Shown: one piece after another, positions 9,329-18,416 of the stretch
How the letters are laid out: every line of letters begins with the position of its first letter
Position numbering within the stretch: the first letter of the stretch is position 1
DNA from: an uncultured Pelagibacteraceae bacterium
GTDB lineage: Bacteria > Pseudomonadota > Alphaproteobacteria > Pelagibacterales > Pelagibacteraceae
Assembly: GCA_902622795.1 (NCBI GenBank)
Contig: CACNRD010000006.1
Location: 1-64,000 of the forward strand
Length of the DNA stretch: 64,000 nt
Reading direction: 5' to 3'
Made by a program: the position numbers and the translations under genes
Notes under the pieces: model-generated
Told to the model about the DNA's origin: nothing
Database searches by the model: none
Seen by the model: the letters and a program-made list of their open reading frames with translations, nothing else

Positions 9329-10371
9329 TGTCAGACCAAAAAAATCTAGGTCACAATAGTAAAAAAGATTTCTTAAAAAACCCTGTAGAACACATTGATA
9401 TCACTTCCTTTGATTCAAGAAAGATAGTCTCATCAATGGAAAAAATGTCTTTCGTATCTAGAGAGACTGCTAATGCAGCAAATATTTATAATGAAATGTT
9501 GAAAGATAAAGATTGTACAATTTTTCTTACCCTGGCTGGATCAACATCGGCTGCTGGATGTATGAATATTTATAAAGATTTGGTTAAATATAATATGGTT
9601 GATGCCATTGTTGCAACAGGAGCCTCAATTGTAGATATGGATTTTTTTGAGGCACTGGGGTTTAAACATTACCAGGGTTCACAGTTTCAAGATGATACCG
9701 AGTTAAGAAATAACTATATCGATAGAATTTACGATACTTATATAGATGAGGAAGAGCTTCAAATATGTGACAAAATTATATGTGAAATAGCAAATAAGTT
9801 AGAACCAAGGAGTTACACTTCTAGAGAGTTCATACATGAAATGGGAAAGTATCTGAAAAAGAACTCAAAAAAGAAAGATTCATTAATTGAAACAGCATTT
9901 AATAACGATGTTCCAATTTTCTGCCCCGCATTTACAGACTCGAGTGCAGGATTTGGTTTAGTAATGCACCAGGAAAAAAATCCAAAAAAACATATGACAA
10001 TTGACTCTGTCAGGGAATTTAGAGAACTTACAGAAATAAAAATTAAATCCAAAGGCTCAGGATTATTCATGATAGGTGGTGGAGTACCAAAGAATTTTAT
10101 TCAAGATACGGTTATATGCGCAGAACTTTTAGGAAAAGATGTTGATATGCATAAGTATGCTGTTCAAATCACAGTTGCAGATAGTAGAGATGGAGCATGT
10201 AGTAGCTCAACACTAAAAGAGGCAAGTTCTTGGGGTAAAGTTGATATCACGAAGGAACAAATGGTTTTTGCAGAAGCTACAAGTGTTTTGCCTATAATAG
10301 CTAGTGATGCTTATCATAGAGGTGAATGGAAAAGCAGAGATCGAAAAAACTTTACAAAAATTTTTGAATAA
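9328..10371 (+). CDS. Deoxyhypusine-synthase-like protein (probable homospermidine-forming enzyme)
   Basis: A 347-residue member of the deoxyhypusine synthase family. The end holds EASSWGKVD with Lys304, equivalent to the lysine that carries the aminobutyl imine in eukaryotic DHS (SWGK). NAD-site segments such as TLAGSTSAAG, VATGASIVDMDFF and GGGVPKN are present; where the human enzyme has His-His after GGGVVK, this one has Asn-Phe (Asn256). Bacteria lack eIF5A, so true deoxyhypusine synthesis is unlikely. Lying between an ornithine-type decarboxylase and an agmatinase-like gene, it more likely moves aminobutyl groups between polyamines, for example to make homospermidine. That role is inferred, not shown. 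Confidence 0.85.
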   Translation: MSDQKNLGHNSKKDFLKNPVEHIDITSFDSRKIVSSMEKMSFVSRETANAANIYNEMLKDKDCTIFLTLAGSTSAAGCMNIYKDLVKYNMVDAIVATGASIVDMDFFEALGFKHYQGSQFQDDTELRNNYIDRIYDTYIDEEELQICDKIICEIANKLEPRSYTSREFIHEMGKYLKKNSKKKDSLIETAFNNDVPIFCPAFTDSSAGFGLVMHQEKNPKKHMTIDSVREFRELTEIKIKSKGSGLFMIGGGVPKNFIQDTVICAELLGKDVDMHKYAVQITVADSRDGACSSSTLKEASSWGKVDITKEQMVFAEATSVLPIIASDAYHRGEWKSRDRKNFTKIFE

Positions 10372-10373
10372 AA

Positions 10374-11249
10374 TTGAAATATCTTTCAAACAAAAACGGT
10401 TTTCTCGGAATTGACAATAAAGTCAATTTTAAAGAAAAAGTTGTCATAGTTCCATTCGGTCTTGAAAAAACTGTAAGTTATGGTGGAGGAACTAAAAATG
10501 GGCCAAAAGAGATTATTAAGGCCTCTCACCAAGTTGAGCTTTATGATGAAGAATTAAATTGTGAGCCTTATAAAAAGATAGGTATTAAAACTTTAAAACC
10601 ATTCAAAATAGATAAAAATATTAAAAAGGCATTGAGTAAAATGTCAAAAATAAATCAAGAAATTATAGATAAAAAACTTTTTCCAATGACTTTTGGTGGA
10701 GAACACTCAATCACACCTGGATGTATTGTTCCATTTACAAAAAAATATAAAGATATTTGTCTTTTGCACTTTGATGCCCATGCAGATTTACGAGAAAGTT
10801 ATAATGGTGAAAAATTCTCACATGCATCAGCTATAAAAAGATGTTTAGATTATCCAAATGTTTCATTAATTTCATTTGGAATCAGAAATATTTCTAAAAG
10901 TGAAATTCCATTTTTAAAGAAAAATTCTTCTAGAATAAAAATTTTTTGGGCTAAAGATAAAATAAAATGGGATCTTAGCAAATTTAAAAAATTGATTAAA
11001 AATAAAAAAGTCTACTTAACTTTTGATGTTGACGGACTTGATTCTAGTATTATGCCAGCAACTGGAACTCCTGAGCCAGGCGGATTGTTATGGGACGAAA
11101 CTTTAAACATAATAAAAATTGCTGCAAAAAATTCCCAAATTATTGGGGCTGACATTAACGAATTATCGCCTATAAAAGGTTTTAATTCATATAACTTTCT
11201 TGTTGCTAAGTTAGCTTATAAAATTTTAAGTTATAAGTTTTTGTATTAA
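10374..11249 (+). CDS. speB: Agmatinase/arginase family ureohydrolase
   Basis: A 291-residue binuclear manganese ureohydrolase. Metal ligands are visible: His111 in GGEHS, Asp134/His136/Asp138 in FDAHADLR, and Asp218/Asp220 in FDVDGLDSS; GTPEPGG follows, a pattern typical of agmatinases. It would release urea and give putrescine from agmatine or, if an arginase, ornithine for the decarboxylase two genes upstream. No arginine decarboxylase is seen in the window, so the arginase alternative stays open. The start is a TTG at 10374, two bases after the previous stop; no in-frame ATG occurs nearby. The stop codon is shared with the converging yhhQ gene in a TTAA tetranucleotide. Confidence 0.82.
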   Translation: MKYLSNKNGFLGIDNKVNFKEKVVIVPFGLEKTVSYGGGTKNGPKEIIKASHQVELYDEELNCEPYKKIGIKTLKPFKIDKNIKKALSKMSKINQEIIDKKLFPMTFGGEHSITPGCIVPFTKKYKDICLLHFDAHADLRESYNGEKFSHASAIKRCLDYPNVSLISFGIRNISKSEIPFLKKNSSRIKIFWAKDKIKWDLSKFKKLIKNKKVYLTFDVDGLDSSIMPATGTPEPGGLLWDETLNIIKIAAKNSQIIGADINELSPIKGFNSYNFLVAKLAYKILSYKFLY

Positions 11250-11800
11250 GCTTTAACAGCCTTAAATGTTCCTAATAACAATCTAAAAGGGATCAACATA
11301 ACAAGAGCGACAAGTATCTTAACTGCTAAATCTCCTAAAGATAAGGTAACCCATGGAATACCTGTTGCATAAAAAGATATTGAAAAAAATAAAAATGTAT
11401 CGATCGTAGATCCAATTAGAGAAGATGTTAAAGGAGCAATAAACCACTTTCTTTTTCTTAATTGGTCAAATATTTGGACATCTAATAGTTGAGCGACTAA
11501 AAAGGCTGTTCCAGATCCAATTGCAATTCTTACCGAAATTAAATCTGCAAAATTAGTTGAGAATATAAGAGTAAAACTAATTCCTATCGCAAAACCAACA
11601 TAAACAATTTTTCTTGCAACTAATTTTCCATAAGATCTGTTCGCTAAATCGGTTATCAAAAAAGCTATTGGATAACTAAATGCACCATATGTTAATATCT
11701 CCTCTAGTCCATAGTATTTAATTGGGAATTGGACTAAATAATTTGATGATAAAACAACTACTCCCATCAAAAATGAGAGAAATAAGAATAATTTATTCAT
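11246..11800 (-). CDS. yhhQ: Queuosine precursor transporter, YhhQ/VUT family
   Basis: A 184-residue inner-membrane protein with about five or six hydrophobic segments. The family landmarks ITDLANRSYGK (about 50-60), FLVAQLLDVQIFDQLR (about 100-115) and SSLIGSTIDTFLFF (about 125-138) match the YhhQ (DUF165) family, whose E. coli member imports the queuosine precursors preQ0/preQ1. Presence of such a transporter fits a cell that salvages queuosine precursors. It starts at the stop of rpmB (one-base overlap) and so is co-transcribed with that ribosomal gene. The specific substrate is inferred from the family. Confidence 0.87.
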   Translation of the reverse strand: MNKLFLFLSFLMGVVVLSSNYLVQFPIKYYGLEEILTYGAFSYPIAFLITDLANRSYGKLVARKIVYVGFAIGISFTLIFSTNFADLISVRIAIGSGTAFLVAQLLDVQIFDQLRKRKWFIAPLTSSLIGSTIDTFLFFSISFYATGIPWVTLSLGDLAVKILVALVMLIPFRLLLGTFKAVKA

Positions 11801-12111
11801 TATGCAGATTTAGCTAAAGGTTTTTTCTTAAATGGGGATTTAATGAGAATACCTTTTTTTAATTTTTTAAGTCTTGGAGATAAGTTTTTATTTTTTACAG
11901 TTTTTAAATATTCGTCAAAACTACCTTTTTTATCAACTGATCTAACTCCTGCATTACTCACTGTTAATTTTAAGCTTCTTTTCATTAGCTCACTAGTAAA
12001 CTTTACCTTCTTAAGATTGGGCAAAAATCTTCTTTTGGTCTTGTTGTTAGCGTGACTAACGTTATGACCTTTCATAGGAATTTTTCCAGTAAGTTCACAT
12101 TTTTTTGACAT
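11800..12111 (-). CDS. rpmB: 50S ribosomal protein L28
   Basis: A 103-residue basic protein with the L28 opening [10 protein letters not shown], the stretch [19 protein letters not shown] and the core [18 protein letters not shown]28 sits near the E site and exit region of the large subunit. The C-terminal Lys-rich tail makes it slightly longer than the roughly 78-residue E. coli protein, as is usual in alphaproteobacteria. A good promoter lies directly upstream on the minus strand (12124-12152), so rpmB heads a two-gene unit with yhhQ. Confidence 0.97.
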   Translation of the reverse strand: MSKKCELTGKIPMKGHNVSHANNKTKRRFLPNLKKVKFTSELMKRSLKLTVSNAGVRSVDKKGSFDEYLKTVKNKNLSPRLKKLKKGILIKSPFKKKPLAKSA

Positions 12112-12123
12112 AATAATAGTGCT

Positions 12124-12152
12124 TATATAAGGTTAGATGTTGGTGGCGTCAA
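12124..12152 (-). promoter_or_regulatory. Promoter for rpmB
   Basis: On the minus strand TTGACG (12147-12152) and TATATA (12124-12129) are separated by exactly 17 bp, matching the sigma-70 consensus at 5 of 6 and 4 of 6 positions. The predicted start near 12117 leaves a leader of only a few bases before the ATG at 12111. It occupies the 52-bp gap after pyrD, so pyrD and rpmB are probably separate units. Confidence 0.55.
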
Positions 12153-12163
12153 GTTTAATAGAA

Positions 12164-13216
12164 TTAAGAAAGAGTTTTATTTCCTATAATTTCGCTAAAA
12201 TTTTTAACACCGTCTCTAATCAATAATTCTTTTAGATCTTTTTTAATAATACTAGCGATATTTGGACCTTGAAACACCATTCCTGTATATAGTTGAATAT
12301 AGTCTGCACCTAGTAAAAACTTTTCGTAAGCTGATTGTCCTGAGTCTACTCCACCTACCCCAATAATCTTAATTTTACCTTTTAATAGATTATAAAACTT
12401 GTTTATTAATAAATTTGATTTTTTCTCAATAGGTTTTCCAGACAACCCTCCTTTTTGATGTCTTTGAATATTTTTTAAAATGTCTCTTGATGCTTCTGAG
12501 GTATTTGAAATAATTATTCCACTTATATCATTTTCTAAAAGAATTTCTGAAATTAGATTGATCTGGTTTTCATCTATATCAGGTGAAATTTTTACCACTA
12601 TTGGAATATTTGTATCTAAATTTTTTTTCTTCTCTGAAATAGATTTAAGTAAATCTTGCAATTTTCTTTCATCGTGAAAATTTCTTAAGTTTTCAGTATT
12701 TGGTGAAGAAATATTAATGGTAATATAATCTGCAACTTCATAGAATTTTTCAATTCCTATTAAATAGTCATTTATTCGATTATCAGAGTCTTTATTGGGG
12801 CCAACATTAATTCCTAATACGCCCAGTTTATTGTTTGATTTAATCCTATTTAATACAACATCTGAGCCATGATTATTAAAGCCCAATCTATTTATAAGCG
12901 CTTGGTCTTCTACTAATCTAAAAACTCTAGGTTTACTATTCCCGTATTGTTTTAAAGGTGTGATAGTGCCAACTTCTACTAATCCAAATCCCAACTTAAA
13001 TAAAGGGTTGTAGACCTCGGCATTCTTATCAAAACCTGCCGCTATGCCGATAGGATTGTTTAACTCTTTGTTAAAAATTTTTGTTTTGAAAATGGGATCA
13101 TTTTTATGCTCATCAAAGATATTTGAAACTAGGTTGAGTTTGAGTGACTGTATTGCTAAAAAGTGTGCTCTTTCGGGATCTATTTTGAATACTAAAGATC
13201 TTAAATTTGAAAACAT
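12164..13216 (-). CDS. pyrD: Dihydroorotate dehydrogenase (quinone), class 2
   Basis: Membrane-associated flavoenzyme (350 residues) that oxidises dihydroorotate to orotate in pyrimidine synthesis and passes electrons to ubiquinone. The N-terminal helical segment that docks on the membrane (PERAHFLAIQSLKL) identifies class 2. FMN and substrate motifs are IGIAAGFDKNAE, VEVGTITP, LGFNNHG, the catalytic serine region NISSPNTENLRNF, and the late GVGGVDSGQSAYEK and ADYIQLYTG. The ATG overlaps the lysS stop by one base (TAATG), pointing to co-transcription with the tRNA synthetase. Confidence 0.97.
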   Translation of the reverse strand: MFSNLRSLVFKIDPERAHFLAIQSLKLNLVSNIFDEHKNDPIFKTKIFNKELNNPIGIAAGFDKNAEVYNPLFKLGFGLVEVGTITPLKQYGNSKPRVFRLVEDQALINRLGFNNHGSDVVLNRIKSNNKLGVLGINVGPNKDSDNRINDYLIGIEKFYEVADYITINISSPNTENLRNFHDERKLQDLLKSISEKKKNLDTNIPIVVKISPDIDENQINLISEILLENDISGIIISNTSEASRDILKNIQRHQKGGLSGKPIEKKSNLLINKFYNLLKGKIKIIGVGGVDSGQSAYEKFLLGADYIQLYTGMVFQGPNIASIIKKDLKELLIRDGVKNFSEIIGNKTLS

Positions 13217-14778
13217 TATTTTAATTTATTCGTTATAAGCTCTTTAGTTTCGTTTACACCAAAAAAACTTATGAAAAAACCCATTCTTGGGCCATTTTCA
13301 TCACCAAAAACAACCTCATAAATTAATTTAAACCAGTCTCTAAGTTTATCAGCATAACCATTTTCTTTACCAGCTGAATAAATTAAAGTTTGGATTTCTT
13401 CAGGTGACATTCCATCATTACATGTTTCTAAAGTTTTAATTAAAGCTAGAAGGGCTTTTTTTTCACTTTCACTTGGTTTTTTATATTTTTTTTGTGATTT
13501 GATTACGTCATTAAAATATTTAATTGCATATCCAACTAATCCATCAAAGATTGGAGAGTTTTCTTCTTGGATATTTGGTTTATATTTCTTAACAAATTTC
13601 CAAAGTAAATCTTTGCTATCTGCATTACTTGTTTCAACCAAGTTAAGCAGCATGGAAAAAGTCATAATCATTTCTTCAGTCGGTATTTTGCCTTCATGAA
13701 CATGCCAGACCGGATTCATTATAAGTTGCTGATCTGTTTGTTTTTTAGATTTTTCAATATTATCTAAATATTCATCTACAGCCTTTGGAACGATTTCCTT
13801 ATATAATTTTTTTGCCCTTTTTGGGTTTTGATACATAAATAAAGATAAACTTTCAGGAGATGCATACTTCAACCATTGATCGATAGTAATTCCATTTCCC
13901 TTAGATTTAGAAATCTTTTCACCTTTTTCATCTAAAAATAACTCATATGCAAAGCCTGAGGGATTCTTTTTACCAAGTAAGTTGATAATTTTTGTAGATA
14001 ATATTGCACTTTCAATTAAATCTTTACCATACATTTCAAAGTCAATATCAAGAGCATACCACCTCATAGCCCAGTCAACCTTCCATTGAAGTTTACAGTT
14101 TCCATCAAGAATACTTTTTTCAAGTTTTTTACCTTTATTGTCGAAAATTATTTGAGATTTTTCTTTATTAATTTCTACAACTGGTATTTCAAGTACATGC
14201 CCAGTGTCTGGACATATAGGTAAAAATGGACAGTAAGTTTTTTGACGTTCTTTACCTAAGGTCGGGAGTATAATATTAATTATACCATCATAATTGTCTA
14301 AAATTATTTTTAGTGTTGAATTAAAGTATCCAGTTTTGTACAAATCCGTTGAACTTTTAAAGCTATATTTAAAGTTAAAACTATTTAAAAAATCCTTTAA
14401 CATCTCATTATTATGTTCACCAAAACTGTTAAATTTCCCAAACGGATCTGGAACCTCAGTTAATGGTTTATGAAGATTTTCATTTAACAAATTTTGGTTA
14501 GGAATATTTTCTGGAACTTTTCTTAGACCATCCATGTCATCCGAAAAAGTTATAATTTCAGTAGGTAAATCAGTTAATTCTTTTAAAGCATTAACCATCA
14601 TAGAGGTCCTTGCAACTTCTCCAAAAGTACCTATGTGAGGTAATCCACTTGGTCCGTATCCAGTTTGTAATGTAATTTTTCCTTTTTTTTCAATGAATGA
14701 TTTTCTTTCTCTCATCATTTTTTTGGCCTCTACAAAAGGCCATGCACTGGTTTTGTCTAAAACTTCTTTTTTAATCAT
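13216..14778 (-). CDS. lysS: Lysyl-tRNA synthetase, class I
   Basis: A 520-residue class I aminoacyl-tRNA synthetase charging tRNA-Lys. The HIGH-type motif appears as GPSGLPHIGTFGEVART (about 43-59) and the KMSKS loop as KISKSKGNG (about 290), both on a Rossmann scaffold. LysRS is class II in most bacteria; the class I form is typical of archaea and of alphaproteobacteria and spirochaetes, so this agrees with the other taxonomic signals. It is divergent from trkH with 88 bp between, and is followed by pyrD with a one-base overlap. Confidence 0.96.
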   Translation of the reverse strand: MIKKEVLDKTSAWPFVEAKKMMRERKSFIEKKGKITLQTGYGPSGLPHIGTFGEVARTSMMVNALKELTDLPTEIITFSDDMDGLRKVPENIPNQNLLNENLHKPLTEVPDPFGKFNSFGEHNNEMLKDFLNSFNFKYSFKSSTDLYKTGYFNSTLKIILDNYDGIINIILPTLGKERQKTYCPFLPICPDTGHVLEIPVVEINKEKSQIIFDNKGKKLEKSILDGNCKLQWKVDWAMRWYALDIDFEMYGKDLIESAILSTKIINLLGKKNPSGFAYELFLDEKGEKISKSKGNGITIDQWLKYASPESLSLFMYQNPKRAKKLYKEIVPKAVDEYLDNIEKSKKQTDQQLIMNPVWHVHEGKIPTEEMIMTFSMLLNLVETSNADSKDLLWKFVKKYKPNIQEENSPIFDGLVGYAIKYFNDVIKSQKKYKKPSESEKKALLALIKTLETCNDGMSPEEIQTLIYSAGKENGYADKLRDWFKLIYEVVFGDENGPRMGFFISFFGVNETKELITNKLK

Positions 14779-14866
14779 GAATTGTTCTTTTAAAATCTCA
14801 AATTAGTGATTTTATTAATTCTTATAGAGTTGAAATTTATTTACCATAAAATAATGTTCTTTCAAA

Positions 14867-16306
14867 ATGTCTAATTATAAAACGGTATTTTTTACTCTTG
14901 GAATTTTACAAATAATCTTAGGGGTGTCTATGTTTGTCCCTATATTCGTGCAATTTATTTATTCAGAAATAGACTCGTCTTTTTTTGGAGCCTCAATTGT
15001 AACTATAATATTTGGAACACTTTTTTTTTTAACAAATATTAATCATGATAGAAAAGTTAATTTACAACAAGCATTTTTGTTAACAGCTTTATCTTGGTTG
15101 AGTGTCGCTATTTTTGGTTCTCTACCTTTCATTTTTTCTTCTATGGAAATGTCAATTACAGATGCTTTTTTTGAGAGTATGTCAGGAATTACCACAACAG
15201 GCTCAACTATTATATCTAATTTAGAAAACACTCCTAAAGGTATTCTTTTGTGGAGAGCTATTTTACAATGGTTAGGAGGTATAGGTATAATTGTGATGGC
15301 TATCACTCTTATGCCGATAATGAATGTTGGAGGAATGCAATTATTTAAAATCTCTAGCAATGACTCATCAGAAAAAATACTCCCAAAGTCTAAAGAAATT
15401 GCTTTAAGGCTGATATATATTTACTCTGCCTTAACAGCAGTTTGTGCTATTAGTTATTGGGTATTTGGAATGGGAAAATTTGACAGCTTAACCCATTCAA
15501 TGACAACAATAGCAACAGGTGGATTCTCAAATTATAACCAATCTATAGGTTATTTTGATAGTATTTATATCGAGATTTCCTCAATGATGTTTATAATTTT
15601 AGGAAGTATTCCCTTTATCTCTTATATTAAATTTTTAAATGGAAACAAAAAAATATTTTCAAGTGATGCTCAAATAAAATCTTTTTTAAAAATAATAATT
15701 TTATCAATAATTATTCTGTGTCTTTATTTATTTTTAACTAACAATGACAACTTTTCATTTAGATCAATATTTTTCAATACTATTTCTATTTTAACTGGAA
15801 CTGGTTATGTAAATGCCGAATTTGATAGTTGGGGAAGTTTTCCAATAACTATTTTTCTTGCATTAATGTTTATTGGAGGTTGTGCAGGATCGACAACATG
15901 TGGAATTAAAATTTTTAGAATTCAAATTCTTTATCTTTTTATATTAAATCAACTTAAAAAAATTATTTATCCTAAAGGAGTATTTCTAATAAAGTATGAT
16001 CAAAATTCAGTAGATGAAAAATTTATTGCATCAATTATATCTTTCATATTTTTTTATTTCGTAATTTTTTTTATTTTAGCTGCTTTATTATCCTTAACTG
16101 GCCTTGATTTCATTACTGCACTATCAGGAGCTGCAACATCTATCTCAAATGTTGGCCCAGGTTTAGGGCCAATTATTGGACCAAATGGAGATTTTTCATC
16201 ATTGCCAGATGTATCAAAATGGATTTTGTCTATTGGAATGATTTTAGGTAGACTTGAGTTATTTGCAATACTAGTGTTGTTCCTACCGTCGTTTTGGAGA
16301 AACTAA
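14867..16306 (+). CDS. trkH: Trk-type potassium uptake protein TrkH
   Basis: A 479-residue polytopic inner-membrane protein of the TrkH/KtrB family. The four pore-loop repeats are recognisable by their selectivity-filter glycines: SGITTTGST (about 104-112), TIATGGFSN, SILTGTGYVNA and AATSISNVGPG near the C-terminus; the helix around FIGGCAGSTTCGIKIFR is also family-typical. TrkH forms the K+ channel and normally needs the NAD/ATP-binding regulator TrkA, which is not encoded nearby. It leads a plus-strand group with the AmpG-like permease, which starts on the base after the trkH stop codon. Confidence 0.93.
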   Translation: MSNYKTVFFTLGILQIILGVSMFVPIFVQFIYSEIDSSFFGASIVTIIFGTLFFLTNINHDRKVNLQQAFLLTALSWLSVAIFGSLPFIFSSMEMSITDAFFESMSGITTTGSTIISNLENTPKGILLWRAILQWLGGIGIIVMAITLMPIMNVGGMQLFKISSNDSSEKILPKSKEIALRLIYIYSALTAVCAISYWVFGMGKFDSLTHSMTTIATGGFSNYNQSIGYFDSIYIEISSMMFIILGSIPFISYIKFLNGNKKIFSSDAQIKSFLKIIILSIIILCLYLFLTNNDNFSFRSIFFNTISILTGTGYVNAEFDSWGSFPITIFLALMFIGGCAGSTTCGIKIFRIQILYLFILNQLKKIIYPKGVFLIKYDQNSVDEKFIASIISFIFFYFVIFFILAALLSLTGLDFITALSGAATSISNVGPGLGPIIGPNGDFSSLPDVSKWILSIGMILGRLELFAILVLFLPSFWRN

Positions 16307-17683
16307 ATGCTCGAAGTAAAAAAAAAAACACTTTCAGAAACTTTCTCAGTATATTTTGATAAAAGAATGTTAAGAATTCTTTTGTTAGGAGCCATCTCTG
16401 GTTTTCCTTGGGTTTTAATTGGTAGTAGTCTTAGCCTTTGGCTGAAAGAGGACGGCTTAAGTAGATCAACAATTGGTTGGGCAGGATTGATTTTTGCTGT
16501 TTATGCTTTTAATTATATGTGGGCTCCTCTCATAGACAGGTTGCAAATACCGTATCTTACAAAAAAAATTGGTCATAGACGTGGTTGGATAGTTTTAATG
16601 CAACTATCTATACTAATTTGCTTAGTGATGTGGAGTATAATTAATCCAACTGATAATTTAGCACTTGTAATTACTATTGGATTAATTATTGCTATCTCGT
16701 CTGCAACGCAAGACATAACTGTTGATGCACTAAGAATAGAACAAATAGGTGAAAATGAAAATCAATCAATGGCTGCTGGCGCAGCAATGGCAGTTGTGGG
16801 TTGGTGGAGTGGATATAAATTAGGTGGTGTAATAGCTCTGTTTACTGCAGAATATTTTGAAAATATGGGGGTTGCTGATTACTGGCAAACTACATTTTTA
16901 ATCTTAGGCATTGTAGTGATTTTAATGAATATAGGTTTGATGTTTGTTCATGAACCAATCTCTTTAAATAGAAGTCAAAAACAAAATGAGACTGATCAAT
17001 TGATACAAAATAAATTAGGCTCACAAAATATTATAACAAAAGTTATTGCGTGGATAAGTGGGACGTTAGGAGGTCCAGTAGTAAGTTTTTTCAAAAAAAA
17101 TGGTTTTTCTATAGCACTTGGTATTCTTGGTTTTGTTTTTTTATTTAAGATTGGAGAGGCTTTTTTAGGTAGAATGTCGGTAATTTTTTATAAAGAAATA
17201 GGATTTTCTAAGGGAGATATAGCAATTTATTCAAAAACTTTGGGATGGATAACAACAGTAGTTTTTACCTTATTAGGAGGATTATTTGTGATCAGATCAG
17301 GAGTAATTAAAGCAATGTTTCTGGCTGGTATTTTAATGGCATCAACAAATTTATTGTTTACTGCCCTTGCTTGGTCAGGTAAGTCCGAGTTATTATTTGC
17401 ATTTGCAGTAATTTTTGACGATATTGCTGCAGCATTTGCAACAGTTGCTTTTGTTGCCTTTATTTCTTTGTTGGTAGATAGAACATATACCGCTACTCAA
17501 TATGCATTGCTAGCATCAATTGGAACTGCCGGTCGAACAACGCTTGCATCATCTTCGGGTGCTTTGGTTGACTGGTTAAATGGAGATTGGGGAATATTTT
17601 TTATACTTACAGCAATAATGGTTATTCCTTCTCTAATTTGTCTATGGATTATAAAAAATAAGTTAAAAATAAGTGAAAAATAA
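16307..17683 (+). CDS. ampG: AmpG-like MFS permease (anhydromuropeptide transport)
   Basis: A 458-residue 12-helix major-facilitator protein. The opening GFPWVLIGSSLSLWLKEDG, the MWAPLIDRLQIP loop and SATQDITVDALRIE are hallmarks of the AmpG/PAT group, which imports GlcNAc-anhydroMurNAc-peptides released from peptidoglycan. The helices are interrupted by a polar cytoplasmic loop at about 220-260. The gene directly downstream encodes a cytoplasmic-looking NlpC/P60 peptidase and overlaps it by 11 bp, supporting a role in cell-wall recycling. AmpG relatives can have other substrates (acetyl-CoA transporters are distant kin), so the exact cargo is inferred. Confidence 0.8.
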   Translation: MLEVKKKTLSETFSVYFDKRMLRILLLGAISGFPWVLIGSSLSLWLKEDGLSRSTIGWAGLIFAVYAFNYMWAPLIDRLQIPYLTKKIGHRRGWIVLMQLSILICLVMWSIINPTDNLALVITIGLIIAISSATQDITVDALRIEQIGENENQSMAAGAAMAVVGWWSGYKLGGVIALFTAEYFENMGVADYWQTTFLILGIVVILMNIGLMFVHEPISLNRSQKQNETDQLIQNKLGSQNIITKVIAWISGTLGGPVVSFFKKNGFSIALGILGFVFLFKIGEAFLGRMSVIFYKEIGFSKGDIAIYSKTLGWITTVVFTLLGGLFVIRSGVIKAMFLAGILMASTNLLFTALAWSGKSELLFAFAVIFDDIAAAFATVAFVAFISLLVDRTYTATQYALLASIGTAGRTTLASSSGALVDWLNGDWGIFFILTAIMVIPSLICLWIIKNKLKISEK

Positions 17684-18416
17684 TTTTTATTTTAAAGAAC
17701 CTTTTTCAAATATTTATAAATTACCTAATATACGTTCAGAGGTAACATCTCAGATATTATATGGAGAAAGATTTAAAATTTTATCAAAAAGAAAAGGTTG
17801 GATCAAAATAAAGTCTTTGTATGATAGGTACAGTGGTTTTATTAAAGATAAAAAATATGTTAAAAAATTAAAAATTTCTCATAAAGTGAGCAACATTGAA
17901 GCAAACATATTTAAAAACTCTAACACCAAAACTAAAAGAACCTTATATTTTGGATCAAAATTATCAGTTTTAGAAAAGAGAAATGGTTTTGCTAGATTTG
18001 ATAAAAACCAATGGGTTAAATTAAAAAATATAAAAAAAATTACTCATAAAGAAAAGGATTTTGTTAAAATATTAAAACTTTTTCTTAAAACAAAATATGT
18101 TTGGGGTGGTAAAACAAATAAAGGAATTGATTGTTCAGCTCTATTACAAATATTTTTTTATTATAATAATTTATTTTATCCTCGAGACACCAAAGATCAG
18201 ATAAAGTATTCTAAAAAAAAAATATCAAAAAAACTTAAAAAGGGAGATATTATATTTTGGGAAGGTCATGTTGCTATTTGTATTAATTCCAAAAAGTTAA
18301 TACATGCATATGGTCCTGAAAAAAGAGTAGTTGTAATGCCAATAAATAAAACTATTAGGAGAATACTTGATACGGCAAATCTTAAAGTGAGAAAAATTTC
18401 TAAAATAAATTTCTAA
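17673..18416 (+). CDS. NlpC/P60 family cysteine peptidase with SH3-like domains
   Basis: A 247-residue protein: two bacterial-SH3-like segments (about 1-62 and 70-122), then an NlpC/P60 domain with catalytic Cys154 (KGIDCSALL), His199 (WEGHVAI) and a third polar position, His211 (IHAYG). The layout resembles YkfC-type gamma-D-glutamyl-L-diamino-acid endopeptidases that trim murein peptides. No signal peptide is seen, so it should act in the cytoplasm on peptides brought in by the AmpG-like permease it overlaps. The start is a GTG at 17673, inside the last codons of the permease gene. The stop overlaps that of the converging tyrA by 4 bp (CTAA). Confidence 0.83.
   Translation: MKNNFYFKEPFSNIYKLPNIRSEVTSQILYGERFKILSKRKGWIKIKSLYDRYSGFIKDKKYVKKLKISHKVSNIEANIFKNSNTKTKRTLYFGSKLSVLEKRNGFARFDKNQWVKLKNIKKITHKEKDFVKILKLFLKTKYVWGGKTNKGIDCSALLQIFFYYNNLFYPRDTKDQIKYSKKKISKKLKKGDIIFWEGHVAICINSKKLIHAYGPEKRVVVMPINKTIRRILDTANLKVRKISKINF

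Noticed and set aside
14779..14866. tRNA or other RNA gene between lysS and trkH
   Set aside because: No cloverleaf, no T-arm sequence and no stable hairpin seen; other gaps long enough for a tRNA were checked with the same result.
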